This document shows positions 17,652-24,084 of a stretch of DNA of 24,489 bases, one piece after another; the stretch's first letter is position 1, and each line of letters opens with the position of its first letter. Under the pieces are notes generated by a model. That model saw only the letters and a list, made by a program, of their open reading frames with translations. It did no database searches and was not told the origin of the DNA. The translations under genes and the position numbers were made by a program. Source of the stretch: a virus; the IMG/VR virus record IMGVR_UViG_3300006920_000238, positions 1 through 24,489 of that record; one strand, written 5' to 3'.

Positions 17652-18343
17652 TATACAAAACCCCGATCTGTAAATTTGTCGTTCTCTTCAACTTCAGAAA
17701 TTGAACTGAGATCCTTGGCTTCATCTTCCCCAATGTGGCGCAGGTAGGCCCCATAGTAACTGTCACCCTTCATAGAATGCAGCTCACCACCCATATGCGA
17801 GATATACAATGCTGCAACAAACAGTTGCAAAGCTATTTCCAGATTCGGAGGTAGGTCCATCGAGTCATTAGCAGTGATTGGAACAGGCTTCTGCTGATAA
17901 CGAATTCGAATCTTTCCGGTGGCTTCTCCGATCGCTGAGATCTCATCAATCTTTGACGTAGTGAAACGTAGTGTGTTGTATGACGGCATCATAATGTGAC
18001 CGTTGGTGTTCACAGAATACCGATCACCGAGCTCATCAAAAACATCCAACACTTTCACAAACCTGGCATCCAGGAAGGGCTCACCGACGGAGTCGGTCAG
18101 AGTCGTTCCGATATTTGCTTGCAAAAGCGGATACAAATTCTGTCCGTCAATAAACGTCAGATCGACCTGACTTTTGTAAAGAGGGAATCTTGTGGCAAGG
18201 TCAACCAGTCCCTGGTTCGTCAAAGACAGAACCAAAGGAAGCTCTTCTCCACAAATTTCACCGAGGTTTGTATCACCAACGGCCGATGTATTTTTCAACT
18301 GGCCATAGGCAAGACGACGTTGAAGTTCGTCGAATGTGATCAT
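17651..18343 (-). CDS. gp67-like head-tail joining protein
   Basis: The 230-residue protein begins MITFDELQRRLAYGQLKN and has an ATG with GGAG seven bases upstream. The first two-thirds mix helices and beta strands; the last third is helical, with a polar acidic tail. It sits directly after the large terminase gene, as gp67 does next to gp68 in N4, where gp67 is a 30-kDa virion protein associated with the tail. Small head-completion or adaptor proteins are often found here. The role as an adaptor between portal and tail is inferred from synteny and size. Confidence 0.6.
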   Translation of the reverse strand: MITFDELQRRLAYGQLKNTSAVGDTNLGEICGEELPLVLSLTNQGLVDLATRFPLYKSQVDLTFIDGQNLYPLLQANIGTTLTDSVGEPFLDARFVKVLDVFDELGDRYSVNTNGHIMMPSYNTLRFTTSKIDEISAIGEATGKIRIRYQQKPVPITANDSMDLPPNLEIALQLFVAALYISHMGGELHSMKGDSYYGAYLRHIGEDEAKDLSSISEVEENDKFTDRGFV

Positions 18344-18367
18344 GTTGTTTCTCCAATCGGGAAAGTA

Positions 18368-19993
18368 TCAGACCACGTATGATCCATAATTCGATTCATC
18401 CATAGCATCTGGTGTCAAGTCATTACTACCCCAAACTTGCTCAGAACGCACGTTAGAGGTGTCACTGGAATCAGTTTGTTCCTGACTGGGAACCCAAGGA
18501 TTCATGTATTGCAACATGGAAACCGTGTCGATGCAGTCGTCTTTTCCTTTGATCCCATCCTTGGTTGCCAGAGCAATCTGCTCGACAAAAATACTCAAGG
18601 CTTTGGAATTCTTCAGTTCTTCTGCAAAGAAGATTTTCCCAGACTTGAATAAGGGGACCACCATATTAAAGCGTGACAGTTTGTCCGTCGTCGGTCTGAT
18701 CCCTGGTTTTCCCTTTTGGTTCGTCAGGTTGAAGTATTTGTTCCGATAATTCATCTCATTCATGAGCCATTGGATGAAGCCCTGTTGTTGTCCCGAGACC
18801 TCAACACCAACACCCTGTGGTTCGTATTCATCAACAAAACCAAAAAGATCATCGATCGACTTGTCCATAGTCTGTCGCTCTACCACTCCATCGACCCAGG
18901 TATAGTTCCCATCTGAGTCGTAGGCCCAGACAGATTGTACCGAATAGTCAGCAGTCTGTTTCGACGACGTTGCAAAGTCAGTTGTGATATAAAAGTTGTA
19001 GTTCTGCTTATTTGCCAGAATCGGTGATCTAGGTTTCCACAAGATCTCAGAGTCCTGAACCAAACGAGATTCATCTGACGTAATGCGGAGCATGAGCTCC
19101 TGTCGGAAGGATTTGAGTTTTCCCTCCTGCTTTGCAGATTCATACTGCTCTCTCACATATCCATATGTGAAACGATCTTCCCAGGCGCCGCGGAACTCTT
19201 CTTCGGTACAGGGGAACTTCTCACAGATTGGCCACACGTTGACGTGCCATGCACCAGACTCGATCGCTGCGTAAACGATGTCTTCTTTGTTGAAGGGCGT
19301 ACCATTCAAGATCATCTTGTTTCGTGTTGGGTCCAGAGCATACTGAACTCCAGAGTAGATCGTGTCTTTGATTGCATCCATCGCTGTTACAGATTTGGAA
19401 TCAGCATCTGAAACCAAGTCATCCATCACAGCCAGGACTGGACGTTTACCAAAGATCTTCGTCCCTCGAATACCAGACTTGGCGCCGAACATCTTCACAC
19501 CGAGCTGGTGTCCATTCTTGTTCGTGAACTCCAGATAATTCTCTGTGAATCGGGCATGCGGGATCCAGGATTGAAGGAACTCTGAGTTGTTATACCGGAA
19601 CTCGATCGAGTTTCTGGCAGACTTCACACCGTTCTCCATGGAGTCGGATATATACAACATGCCTGTGACGACTCCAAAATTTGGAAGCACTCCAAACATG
19701 GCGAGATACAGAACCAAGTATTCCATGAAGAGTGTAGTCTTGGCCGTACCACGAGCACAAAGGTTTGCGATCTTCTTCTCTTTGCCGGCCAGCTTGTCCA
19801 ACATGGCCAAGTGCATCACCGGTGTCTTGTTGTCTTCTCCCACATCCCCATTCACCAACTTGATAAAGTTCATGAACTTCAGAGAGAACTCTGAAGGGAT
19901 ATATCCCGCATGGGAATTCAGCATCATGAAGTCGACTTCGTTAAGATAATCGTCGACGGTCTTCGGTGCTACATATGAATCGGATAGGCTCAA
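18368..19993 (-). CDS. Large terminase subunit, N4 gp68 type
   Basis: The 541-residue ATPase-nuclease packages DNA into the prohead and cuts it. The ATPase domain has a Walker A variant CARGTAKTT at residues 79-87, a Walker B VLAVMDD at 186-192, and the coupling motif LNGTP near 229-233. The RNase H-like nuclease domain shows acidic residues Asp339 (ITTDFATSS), Glu398 (GVEVSG) and the Asp485/486/489 cluster (KGKDDCIDTVS). The start is unusual: a TTG overlapping the gp69-like stop (TTGA) without a good SD. No in-frame ATG lies upstream before a stop, and the next ATG is at codon 23. Coupled re-initiation would explain the TTG. Confidence 0.93.
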   Translation of the reverse strand: MSLSDSYVAPKTVDDYLNEVDFMMLNSHAGYIPSEFSLKFMNFIKLVNGDVGEDNKTPVMHLAMLDKLAGKEKKIANLCARGTAKTTLFMEYLVLYLAMFGVLPNFGVVTGMLYISDSMENGVKSARNSIEFRYNNSEFLQSWIPHARFTENYLEFTNKNGHQLGVKMFGAKSGIRGTKIFGKRPVLAVMDDLVSDADSKSVTAMDAIKDTIYSGVQYALDPTRNKMILNGTPFNKEDIVYAAIESGAWHVNVWPICEKFPCTEEEFRGAWEDRFTYGYVREQYESAKQEGKLKSFRQELMLRITSDESRLVQDSEILWKPRSPILANKQNYNFYITTDFATSSKQTADYSVQSVWAYDSDGNYTWVDGVVERQTMDKSIDDLFGFVDEYEPQGVGVEVSGQQQGFIQWLMNEMNYRNKYFNLTNQKGKPGIRPTTDKLSRFNMVVPLFKSGKIFFAEELKNSKALSIFVEQIALATKDGIKGKDDCIDTVSMLQYMNPWVPSQEQTDSSDTSNVRSEQVWGSNDLTPDAMDESNYGSYVV

Positions 19994-20667
19994 GGGGTGA
20001 TGTCTCTGAGTGAGGAAGCTGCAATATCATTAGCAGATGTATTCGGATCATGCTCGATCAAGTCCAACTGCCTTTGGCTGATCTTGACCAGACTCGCTTC
20101 AAGGGCTGCCATGCCATCGTTCAATCCAATGTCAATCTTGAGCTCTGCCTTGTGGACATCAGGTTTTTTCAAGTGAGTCAGCAAACTGTTGGCTGCATCG
20201 GATCGAACCTTCGGGCTCACGTCCCCATCGTGCATCAACTGAACCTGAACATTGATTGCGGACTGGAAATGATCCTGGTTCAAGATCCAGGTAGGAACGA
20301 TCGCCCTTTCCATGATCTTCGTGACCAGTGCGCCTTTGTTGTAGGCGGTTACGATCGATGCGATGTCTTTTGTGGCCTTCCCCATATTGACCATATTTGC
20401 ATAGCGATCAGGGAAGGTGGCCTTGTACGAATCGAGGTTCGATTTGTTCATAACTTTGTGAGAGACATACATCACCGCTCGAACGTAATCCCCAACCTTG
20501 TAACGTCCCTCTTGCAAAACCTGGGAGAAAGTCACAAAGTTCTCCCGGATGTATCGGGCTTCTTCGGGATCACTTGAGAGAGCGTTGAGCTGGTTCACCA
20601 TATCTTGGGTGATGTTCTGACGGTGGTTTGCCGGCAGGGACTCTTGAACGGATGCTAGTGTCAGCAT
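19990..20667 (-). CDS. gp69-like protein, candidate small terminase subunit
   Basis: The 225-residue, mostly helical protein begins MLTLASVQESLPANHRQNIT and has GAGG about ten bases before its ATG. An N-terminal segment could form a helix-turn-helix-like DNA-binding unit, and a central part (PDRYANMVNMGKATKDIASI) is followed by helical sequence and a polar tail. It is the first gene of the late block and overlaps the large terminase gene. N4 has gp69 at this position. Small terminase genes typically precede the large subunit, so that role is plausible; I see no decisive signature. It stands at the divergent junction with the fibre genes. Confidence 0.55.
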   Translation of the reverse strand: MLTLASVQESLPANHRQNITQDMVNQLNALSSDPEEARYIRENFVTFSQVLQEGRYKVGDYVRAVMYVSHKVMNKSNLDSYKATFPDRYANMVNMGKATKDIASIVTAYNKGALVTKIMERAIVPTWILNQDHFQSAINVQVQLMHDGDVSPKVRSDAANSLLTHLKKPDVHKAELKIDIGLNDGMAALEASLVKISQRQLDLIEHDPNTSANDIAASSLRDITP

Positions 20668-20746
20668 TGCCTGATTACCTCGAACTGTGTTAGAGCGAAA
20701 AAGAATTACACGTCTTTAACCTGAACTTAGACTGGAAAGCAAACAA
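20668..20746. promoter_or_regulatory. Divergent intergenic region between the late block and the fibre genes
   Basis: These 79 bases separate the minus-strand late block from the plus-strand fibre genes, so promoters for both are expected here or within the neighbours. I see only AT-rich stretches and no good sigma70 -35/-10 pair. N4 late promoters are weak sigma70 sites activated by the phage SSB, which would be consistent, but nothing here proves it. Confidence 0.4.
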
Positions 20747-21046
20747 ATGGCAATATGCACAACAAATTACACCTGCGTCCCTGTCTGGTACACTGCTGCC
20801 GACATAGATGTCATTTCATACGCTGCCGGTCCTTCGGCCGTAGACTTGAATGTGACCTGTGTCGTAAACACAGGCAGTGTTGTATTTCAGGTCAAAGATG
20901 AGAACGACGCCTGGTTCACTCCAAGTGAAGCATCGTACACAGTTCTCGCTTCCAATGTTGTTCGTCTCCCTCGGGCCAATATGCCAGATATTCGAATCTT
21001 GGCCACGGGTGATGCAACATTCTCCGTTGCTGGTGCTCTGCGCTAA
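20747..21046 (+). CDS. Small beta-rich virion protein, fibre operon
   Basis: The 99-residue product starts at an ATG with GGAAAG eight bases upstream. It is rich in Val, Thr, Ala and Ser and looks like a single beta-sandwich: CVPVWYTAADIDVISYAAGP, then alternating strands to RILATGDATFSVAGALR. It has no membrane segment. It is the first gene of a plus-strand set, 15 bases before a fibre-like gene, so a head decoration, fibre adaptor or chaperone role is possible. No family was recognised. Confidence 0.5.
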   Translation: MAICTTNYTCVPVWYTAADIDVISYAAGPSAVDLNVTCVVNTGSVVFQVKDENDAWFTPSEASYTVLASNVVRLPRANMPDIRILATGDATFSVAGALR

Positions 21047-21061
21047 AGCAAAGGAACTCCC

Positions 21062-22213
21062 ATGCCTACAACATATACCCAGCATGTTTATACCAAAAAC
21101 ACGATTGGATCTACTTTCATCAATCCGTCCATCATGGAGGGCGAACGAGGATTGTCCAGTATTCTTGGAGAAGATTCGGCACTTCGAATTGTTCGGTTTG
21201 CTCCAACCTTCACCAATGATCCTACGATCAGCGGGGAACCAAAAGTACCAGCAACCCTCACCTGTAATCCCGGAACTCAAGAATCCTCACCACAGTCTTT
21301 GATATTCTATCAGTGGAAATCCAATGGGGTAGATATCCCTGGAGAAACTGCATCAACATTTGATACTGATGCGGCCGACGATACAAACACCATCACATGT
21401 GAAGTGACTGCCGTGAATTTCCTAGGTGTTGCCGCAGCTGAGTCAAATGGAATTGTTGCAGTTCTTGTCCTCCCGATCGAAGTCGTGGAGCAGGGTCTGT
21501 ATGCTGTCCAAGGAATGGGCGCACCAAATTTCCAGACTCTCATGAATAACGAGATTATAGCCATTCAAGGTCTACCGGTCGACACAGCCCAGACATGTAT
21601 GGGTGTATTGGCCTTCGTCATCACGGGCCTGAACCAACCAAATGTTCAAACAATGAACGCATATGACATCTACAGTATTTCTCACTCAATCCTTGATGTC
21701 GAACTGCCTCTCATAAACAAGGACTTTGAAACTGGTGACTTCACTGGTTGGACAGTCACATCAGGCGCCCCAACAATTCATGCGGGATCCACCACCTACT
21801 ATCTCAGAGGTGATAACACTGGCTCTCAAGTCGACAACGTTGTCCACCAAGATGTGGCAGTCCCAGTTGCATCAGAAGCTGCGATTGATGCTGGAGATCA
21901 CTCCATAGTGATCAACGCCGAGGTACAGGACTATTACGGATATGACGATGGAGTCAGACTCCGTGCAAAATTCTACAATGGCGCTGCCGCTCTAATTGGC
22001 ACATCTCCCACCTATTCATGGGATTCTTGGCCAGGTGGTTCTAGTTGGAATCCTGTGAAGACTGGCTTCTTAGCTATCCCTCCACTCACCCGAACCATTC
22101 GTATTGAGATCGTGCTATACTCTATCCAATACAGCTCGGTCTCTTCTATAGTGGAGTTTGTCGAAGTAAACCTATATACCCAACCCAACGCGGCCCTTGT
22201 GGCCTATACCTAA
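21062..22213 (+). CDS. Tail-fibre-like protein with Ig-like and galactose-binding-like domains
   Basis: The 383-residue protein starts at an ATG after AAGGAACTCCC. Residues about 54-130 match a phage Ig-like domain (LTCNPG..., YQWKSNGVDIPGETAS, TITCEVTAVNFLG). Residues 145-210 hold two imperfect copies of one unit (LYAVQGMGAPNFQTLMNNEI and LAFVITGLNQPNVQTMNAYD). Residues 218-372 look like a jelly-roll carbohydrate-binding domain (INKDFETGDFTGWTVTSG at its start). Such composition is usual for adhesion proteins that bind cell-surface glycans. It is placed between two other putative adhesion genes. Receptor binding is inference. Confidence 0.6.
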   Translation: MPTTYTQHVYTKNTIGSTFINPSIMEGERGLSSILGEDSALRIVRFAPTFTNDPTISGEPKVPATLTCNPGTQESSPQSLIFYQWKSNGVDIPGETASTFDTDAADDTNTITCEVTAVNFLGVAAAESNGIVAVLVLPIEVVEQGLYAVQGMGAPNFQTLMNNEIIAIQGLPVDTAQTCMGVLAFVITGLNQPNVQTMNAYDIYSISHSILDVELPLINKDFETGDFTGWTVTSGAPTIHAGSTTYYLRGDNTGSQVDNVVHQDVAVPVASEAAIDAGDHSIVINAEVQDYYGYDDGVRLRAKFYNGAAALIGTSPTYSWDSWPGGSSWNPVKTGFLAIPPLTRTIRIEIVLYSIQYSSVSSIVEFVEVNLYTQPNAALVAYT

Positions 22214-22226
22214 AGGACAATGAACC

Positions 22227-23198
22227 ATGACGAATATCGCCTTCGCTTCAAATAACCTGGCTCATTGGCCTGGAAGTACATCTGGCTCCACAGCTGGTCA
22301 CTACGACTCTGATCGAGTCCCTTATTCCATCAACTCTGTAAATGGGCAGGCGTTGTCCTCTCCACAGTGGCTTGATCATGCTGGAGATGAAACATGGATT
22401 CACTTCAACTACTATTGTGGTGATACCTCACTCTCATCATCAGTGACCTTTTTCCAAGCGTATGATGATCAAGGTAATCTTTTGTATGCACTCATCCAGC
22501 GATTCAATATCAACGCTATGGCTTTGGAGTTGCGTCTTTATGATGGGGCTACGACCAAAGCAATCAACCTGACTGGTTATGCAAATGATGATGTCTTGAG
22601 CTTTATGGACTTCAAACATGTAGCAACTGCGTTTGGTCTATCCATTGATATTTATGCTGGTGGTGCTTTGCTTGGGTCTGAAAGTTTCCCAGCAAATGCA
22701 AACAATTATGGCAAACCGGTTCGTTGTATTCTGACAGCTGCGTTCTCCACCAGCGTTCCGTTTGAGATGTCAGAATTCATCGTAGCTGACGGTGATACCC
22801 GGAATGCTCGAATGGATCTCCTTCGGCCGGCCGCCACTGGTGCTTACTCTCAATGGCAGGGTTCGATCTCCACTCTGGCAGATGACGACTCGACAACTGG
22901 GATCTTGACCACTCTGGCTGCCCAGCGACACTCGATGACTCTGACTCCATATGCTGGGGCGCCCAACGTTTCAAACCTCGTTGCAGTGAGTCAGACAACT
23001 CGTGGCCAGAACTCTCCGACGAAGCTCCAACACTCGGTTCGTCTGTCACTCGTCGATTATGATAATGCTCTGGTTCATGATATTGGTTTCCCTCTTGAAC
23101 TGAAGGTGACCGATTTCACATTGAACCCTGCCACTTCTCTTCCTTGGACTGACGCGGATTTAGCCGCGGTCGAGATGGGATTTATCTCGGTCGCATAA
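22227..23198 (+). CDS. Tail-fibre/receptor-binding protein, lectin-like domain plus conserved C-terminal region
   Basis: The 323-residue protein starts at an ATG after AAAGGAC. Residues 1-190 alternate strands in a pattern like a ConA-type lectin (HFNYYCGDTSLSSSVTFFQA, DIYAGGALLGSESF). From about 195 the sequence (RPAATGAYSQWQGSISTLAD) and the end (NPATSLPWTDADLAAVEMGF) match a common phage structural protein style in which a 'NPxTxxxWTxxDL' ending closes the chain. It is the last gene before the plus-strand terminator and probably the distal adhesin. Assignments are by pattern only, and the target is unknown. Confidence 0.6.
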   Translation: MTNIAFASNNLAHWPGSTSGSTAGHYDSDRVPYSINSVNGQALSSPQWLDHAGDETWIHFNYYCGDTSLSSSVTFFQAYDDQGNLLYALIQRFNINAMALELRLYDGATTKAINLTGYANDDVLSFMDFKHVATAFGLSIDIYAGGALLGSESFPANANNYGKPVRCILTAAFSTSVPFEMSEFIVADGDTRNARMDLLRPAATGAYSQWQGSISTLADDDSTTGILTTLAAQRHSMTLTPYAGAPNVSNLVAVSQTTRGQNSPTKLQHSVRLSLVDYDNALVHDIGFPLELKVTDFTLNPATSLPWTDADLAAVEMGFISVA

Positions 23199-23262
23199 CA
23201 CTTAGAGCTTCTCTCTCAAAACCTTGTGTGCCATACATAAGGGGCAGTTAGTCTCCAAAGAA

Positions 23263-23280
23263 AAGGAGGTGATCTTGATC
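23263..23280 (+). promoter_or_regulatory. Perfect anti-SD complement (copy 1 of a short repeat)
   Basis: AAGGAGGTGATC at 23263-23274 is an exact 12-base complement of the bacterial 16S rRNA 3' end, followed by TTGATC. A TTG five bases beyond GGAGG opens a 26-codon frame that runs through the terminator, but there is no convincing gene. A near-identical copy lies at 23905-23920. Confidence 0.6.
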
Positions 23281-23288
23281 TTAGAAAG

Positions 23289-23312
23289 CGGACTCCGAGG
23301 AGTCCGTTTTTT
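23289..23312 (+). terminator. Rho-independent terminator of the fibre operon
   Basis: An 8-bp stem (CGGACTCC / GGAGTCCG) with a minimal loop is followed by six Ts. It lies between the convergent fibre operon and the DUF1127 gene; on the minus strand only a weak CTTTCT follows, so it acts mainly on the plus strand. Confidence 0.88.
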
Positions 23313-23318
23313 AATGTC

Positions 23319-23459
23319 TTACGTGCCTCGGACTATCCGACGGATGTCACCCCGGTAGATACCCAGATCGTGGAGCTCACGATTGGTCAGTTGATTCAGT
23401 TCACGGATCGAGATGCGCTCTGCATTCCATCGTTCTATTTTTGCCATAATACGTTTCAT
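23319..23459 (-). CDS. DUF1127 (YjiS-like) small protein
   Basis: I place the start at the ATG at 23459, with AAGGAG seven bases upstream, giving 46 residues (MKRIMAKIERWNAERISIRE...). Upstream in-frame codons to 23552 lack an RBS and cross hairpins. The C-terminal half (LNQLTNRELHDLGIYRGDI, then RRIVRG) is a full match to the DUF1127 pattern 'L..L....L.DLG..R.DI'. Such very short, Arg-rich proteins are abundant in alphaproteobacteria; CcaF1 of Rhodobacter sphaeroides is an RNA-binding member that affects RNA turnover. It is read on its own, downstream of tRNA genes and convergent to the fibre operon. A role in taking over host RNA metabolism is inference. It could have been acquired from a host. 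Confidence 0.85.
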   Translation of the reverse strand: MKRIMAKIERWNAERISIRELNQLTNRELHDLGIYRGDIRRIVRGT

Positions 23460-23521
23460 TGATTTCTCCTTTTCTGGGGGCTGCCTACTCAACTTGAGCC
23501 AGGTGAACCAGAGGAGAAATT

Positions 23522-23536
23522 GCATAGCGGCTATGC
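23522..23536. repeat. Hairpin 1 upstream of the DUF1127 gene, 3-base loop
   Basis: GCATAG / CTATGC is a perfect 6-bp stem with a CGG loop. The size (5-7-bp stem, 3-base loop with a purine in the middle) resembles N4 virion-RNA-polymerase promoter hairpins, though the start-site bases of N4 are not seen. Confidence 0.6.
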
Positions 23537-23551
23537 GTATGATCACGGTCA

Positions 23552-23574
23552 TTCTGACGCTTTCAGCGTCAGAA
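23552..23574. repeat. Hairpin 2, 10-bp stem with 3-base loop
   Basis: TTCTGACGCT / AGCGTCAGAA is a perfect 10-bp inverted repeat around TTC (GAA on the minus strand). It has no T-run. It lies 16 bases from hairpin 1. Confidence 0.75.
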
Positions 23575-23602
23575 CTCCCTAATGGGTGTGATCGTTGTCA
23601 TT

Positions 23603-23618
23603 GGGTCACATATGACCC
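23603..23618. repeat. Hairpin 3, 6-bp stem
   Basis: GGGTCA / TGACCC with a 4-base loop; the core also contains CATATG. A short palindrome CCATATGG follows at 23628-23635. The segments before hairpins 2 and 3 are imperfect copies of one another (about 14 of 21 bases). Confidence 0.55.
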
Positions 23619-23660
23619 CTTATCCACCATATGGCGTCTTATCTGACACATATGGCCTTT

Positions 23661-23734
23661 TGGCATTGGTCCACAGAATCGAACTGTGATCTTCAGGTTT
23701 GGAAGCTGCTGTTCTGCCATTGAACTAGACCAAC
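23661..23734 (-). tRNA. tRNA-Trp (CCA), Gly-like body
   Basis: The minus strand folds into a cloverleaf: a 7-bp acceptor (GTTGGTC / GACCAAT, outer G-U), D-stem GTTC/GAAC, T-stem CACAG/CTGTG with TTCGATT, discriminator G and an encoded CCA end. The anticodon loop aligned to the stems is TTCCAAA, giving CCA (Trp); G73 fits Trp. The anticodon stem has only three pairs. The D-arm (GTTCAATGGCAGAAC) looks like tRNA-Gly, and a one-base shift would read TCC (Gly), but that register pairs badly. It may be partly degenerate. Confidence 0.7.
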
Positions 23735-23756
23735 ATGGGTCGCAGCTTTTAGAATT

Positions 23757-23842
23757 TGGTGGGGAGATCAGGATTCGAACCTAACCAGGAATTACCCGAG
23801 AGATTTACAGTCTCCGACCTTCACCAATAGGAGAGTCTCCCC
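23757..23842 (-). tRNA. tRNA-Tyr (GTA)
   Basis: The acceptor GGGGAGA pairs fully with TCTCCCC, followed by A and an encoded CCA. The anticodon stem is GGAGA / TCTCT with loop CTGTAAA (anticodon GTA). A long variable arm, typical of bacterial tRNA-Tyr, is present, and the T-arm carries TTCGAAT. Confidence 0.92.
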
Positions 23843-23904
23843 AAGAGTGAGGGGACTCAATAAAAGCTACGATGTGAGCTTTCTGGCCAACGATGGGCCT
23901 GGAG

Positions 23905-23920
23905 GGAGGTAATCTTGATC
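23905..23920 (+). promoter_or_regulatory. Second copy of the SD-like repeat
   Basis: GGAGGTAATCTTGATC repeats 23265-23280 with one change. An ATG follows directly at 23921 and opens a 23-codon frame ending at 23992. GGAGG is 11 bases from that ATG, longer than usual. Read on the minus strand, the copy lies just after the start of the predicted tRNA-Tyr transcript. Confidence 0.5.
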
Positions 23921-23992
23921 ATGGGAAATCATTTAGTACAACTTCCCCTACCTGTCAAGCAGCGAAAGCCCGCCCACGTTTTTTGGCGCTAA
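23921..23992 (+). CDS. Possible 23-residue peptide after the SD-like repeat
   Basis: An ATG directly follows the second SD-like repeat and opens a 23-codon frame (MGNHLVQLPLPVKQRKPAHV..., ending FWR). The frame overlaps a promoter predicted on the opposite strand, and I recognise no family. The support is the SD-like element only, with a spacing longer than normal, so this may be chance. Confidence 0.2.
   Translation: MGNHLVQLPLPVKQRKPAHVFWR
23930..23958 (-). promoter_or_regulatory. Sigma70-like promoter for tRNA-Tyr, tRNA-Trp and perhaps DUF1127
   Basis: On the minus strand a consensus -35 TTGACA (23958-23953), a 17-base spacer and TAAATG (23935-23930) as -10 lie upstream of tRNA-Tyr. The -35 is perfect and the -10 weak. 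It suggests a host polymerase reads these genes. Confidence 0.5.
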
Positions 23993-24011
23993 TTGGACTT
24001 AGACTAACCTC

Positions 24012-24082
24012 CACCACCACCAGGATTTGAACCTGGATCTTCCCACGGACAATGTGGGGCTCTCCCATTGAGCTATAGTGGC
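24012..24082 (-). tRNA. tRNA with ambiguous anticodon (TGT Thr or GTC Asp)
   Basis: The cloverleaf has acceptor GCCACTA / TGGTGGT (two G-U pairs), D-stem GCTC/GAGC, T-stem CCAGG/CCTGG with TTCAAAT, and discriminator G. If position 26 is absent, the anticodon stem is a perfect CCCAC/GTGGG with loop ATTGTCC, giving TGT (Thr). If position 26 is kept, the loop reads TTGTCCG and the anticodon is GTC (Asp), with mismatches in the stem; G73 favours Asp. No CCA is encoded (GAG follows), unlike its neighbours. It begins two bases after the CCA of the Met tRNA. Confidence 0.65.
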
Positions 24083-24084
24083 TT

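Noticed and set aside
23460-23552. Longer 77-codon version of the DUF1127 protein
   Set aside because: The added N-terminus has no RBS, crosses hairpin 1, and does not belong to the DUF1127 pattern; the ATG at 23459 has AAGGAG at ideal distance.
23661-23734. Calling this tRNA Gly (UCC)
   Set aside because: The register needed for UCC leaves nearly no anticodon-stem pairs, while the CCA register keeps three pairs and fits G73.
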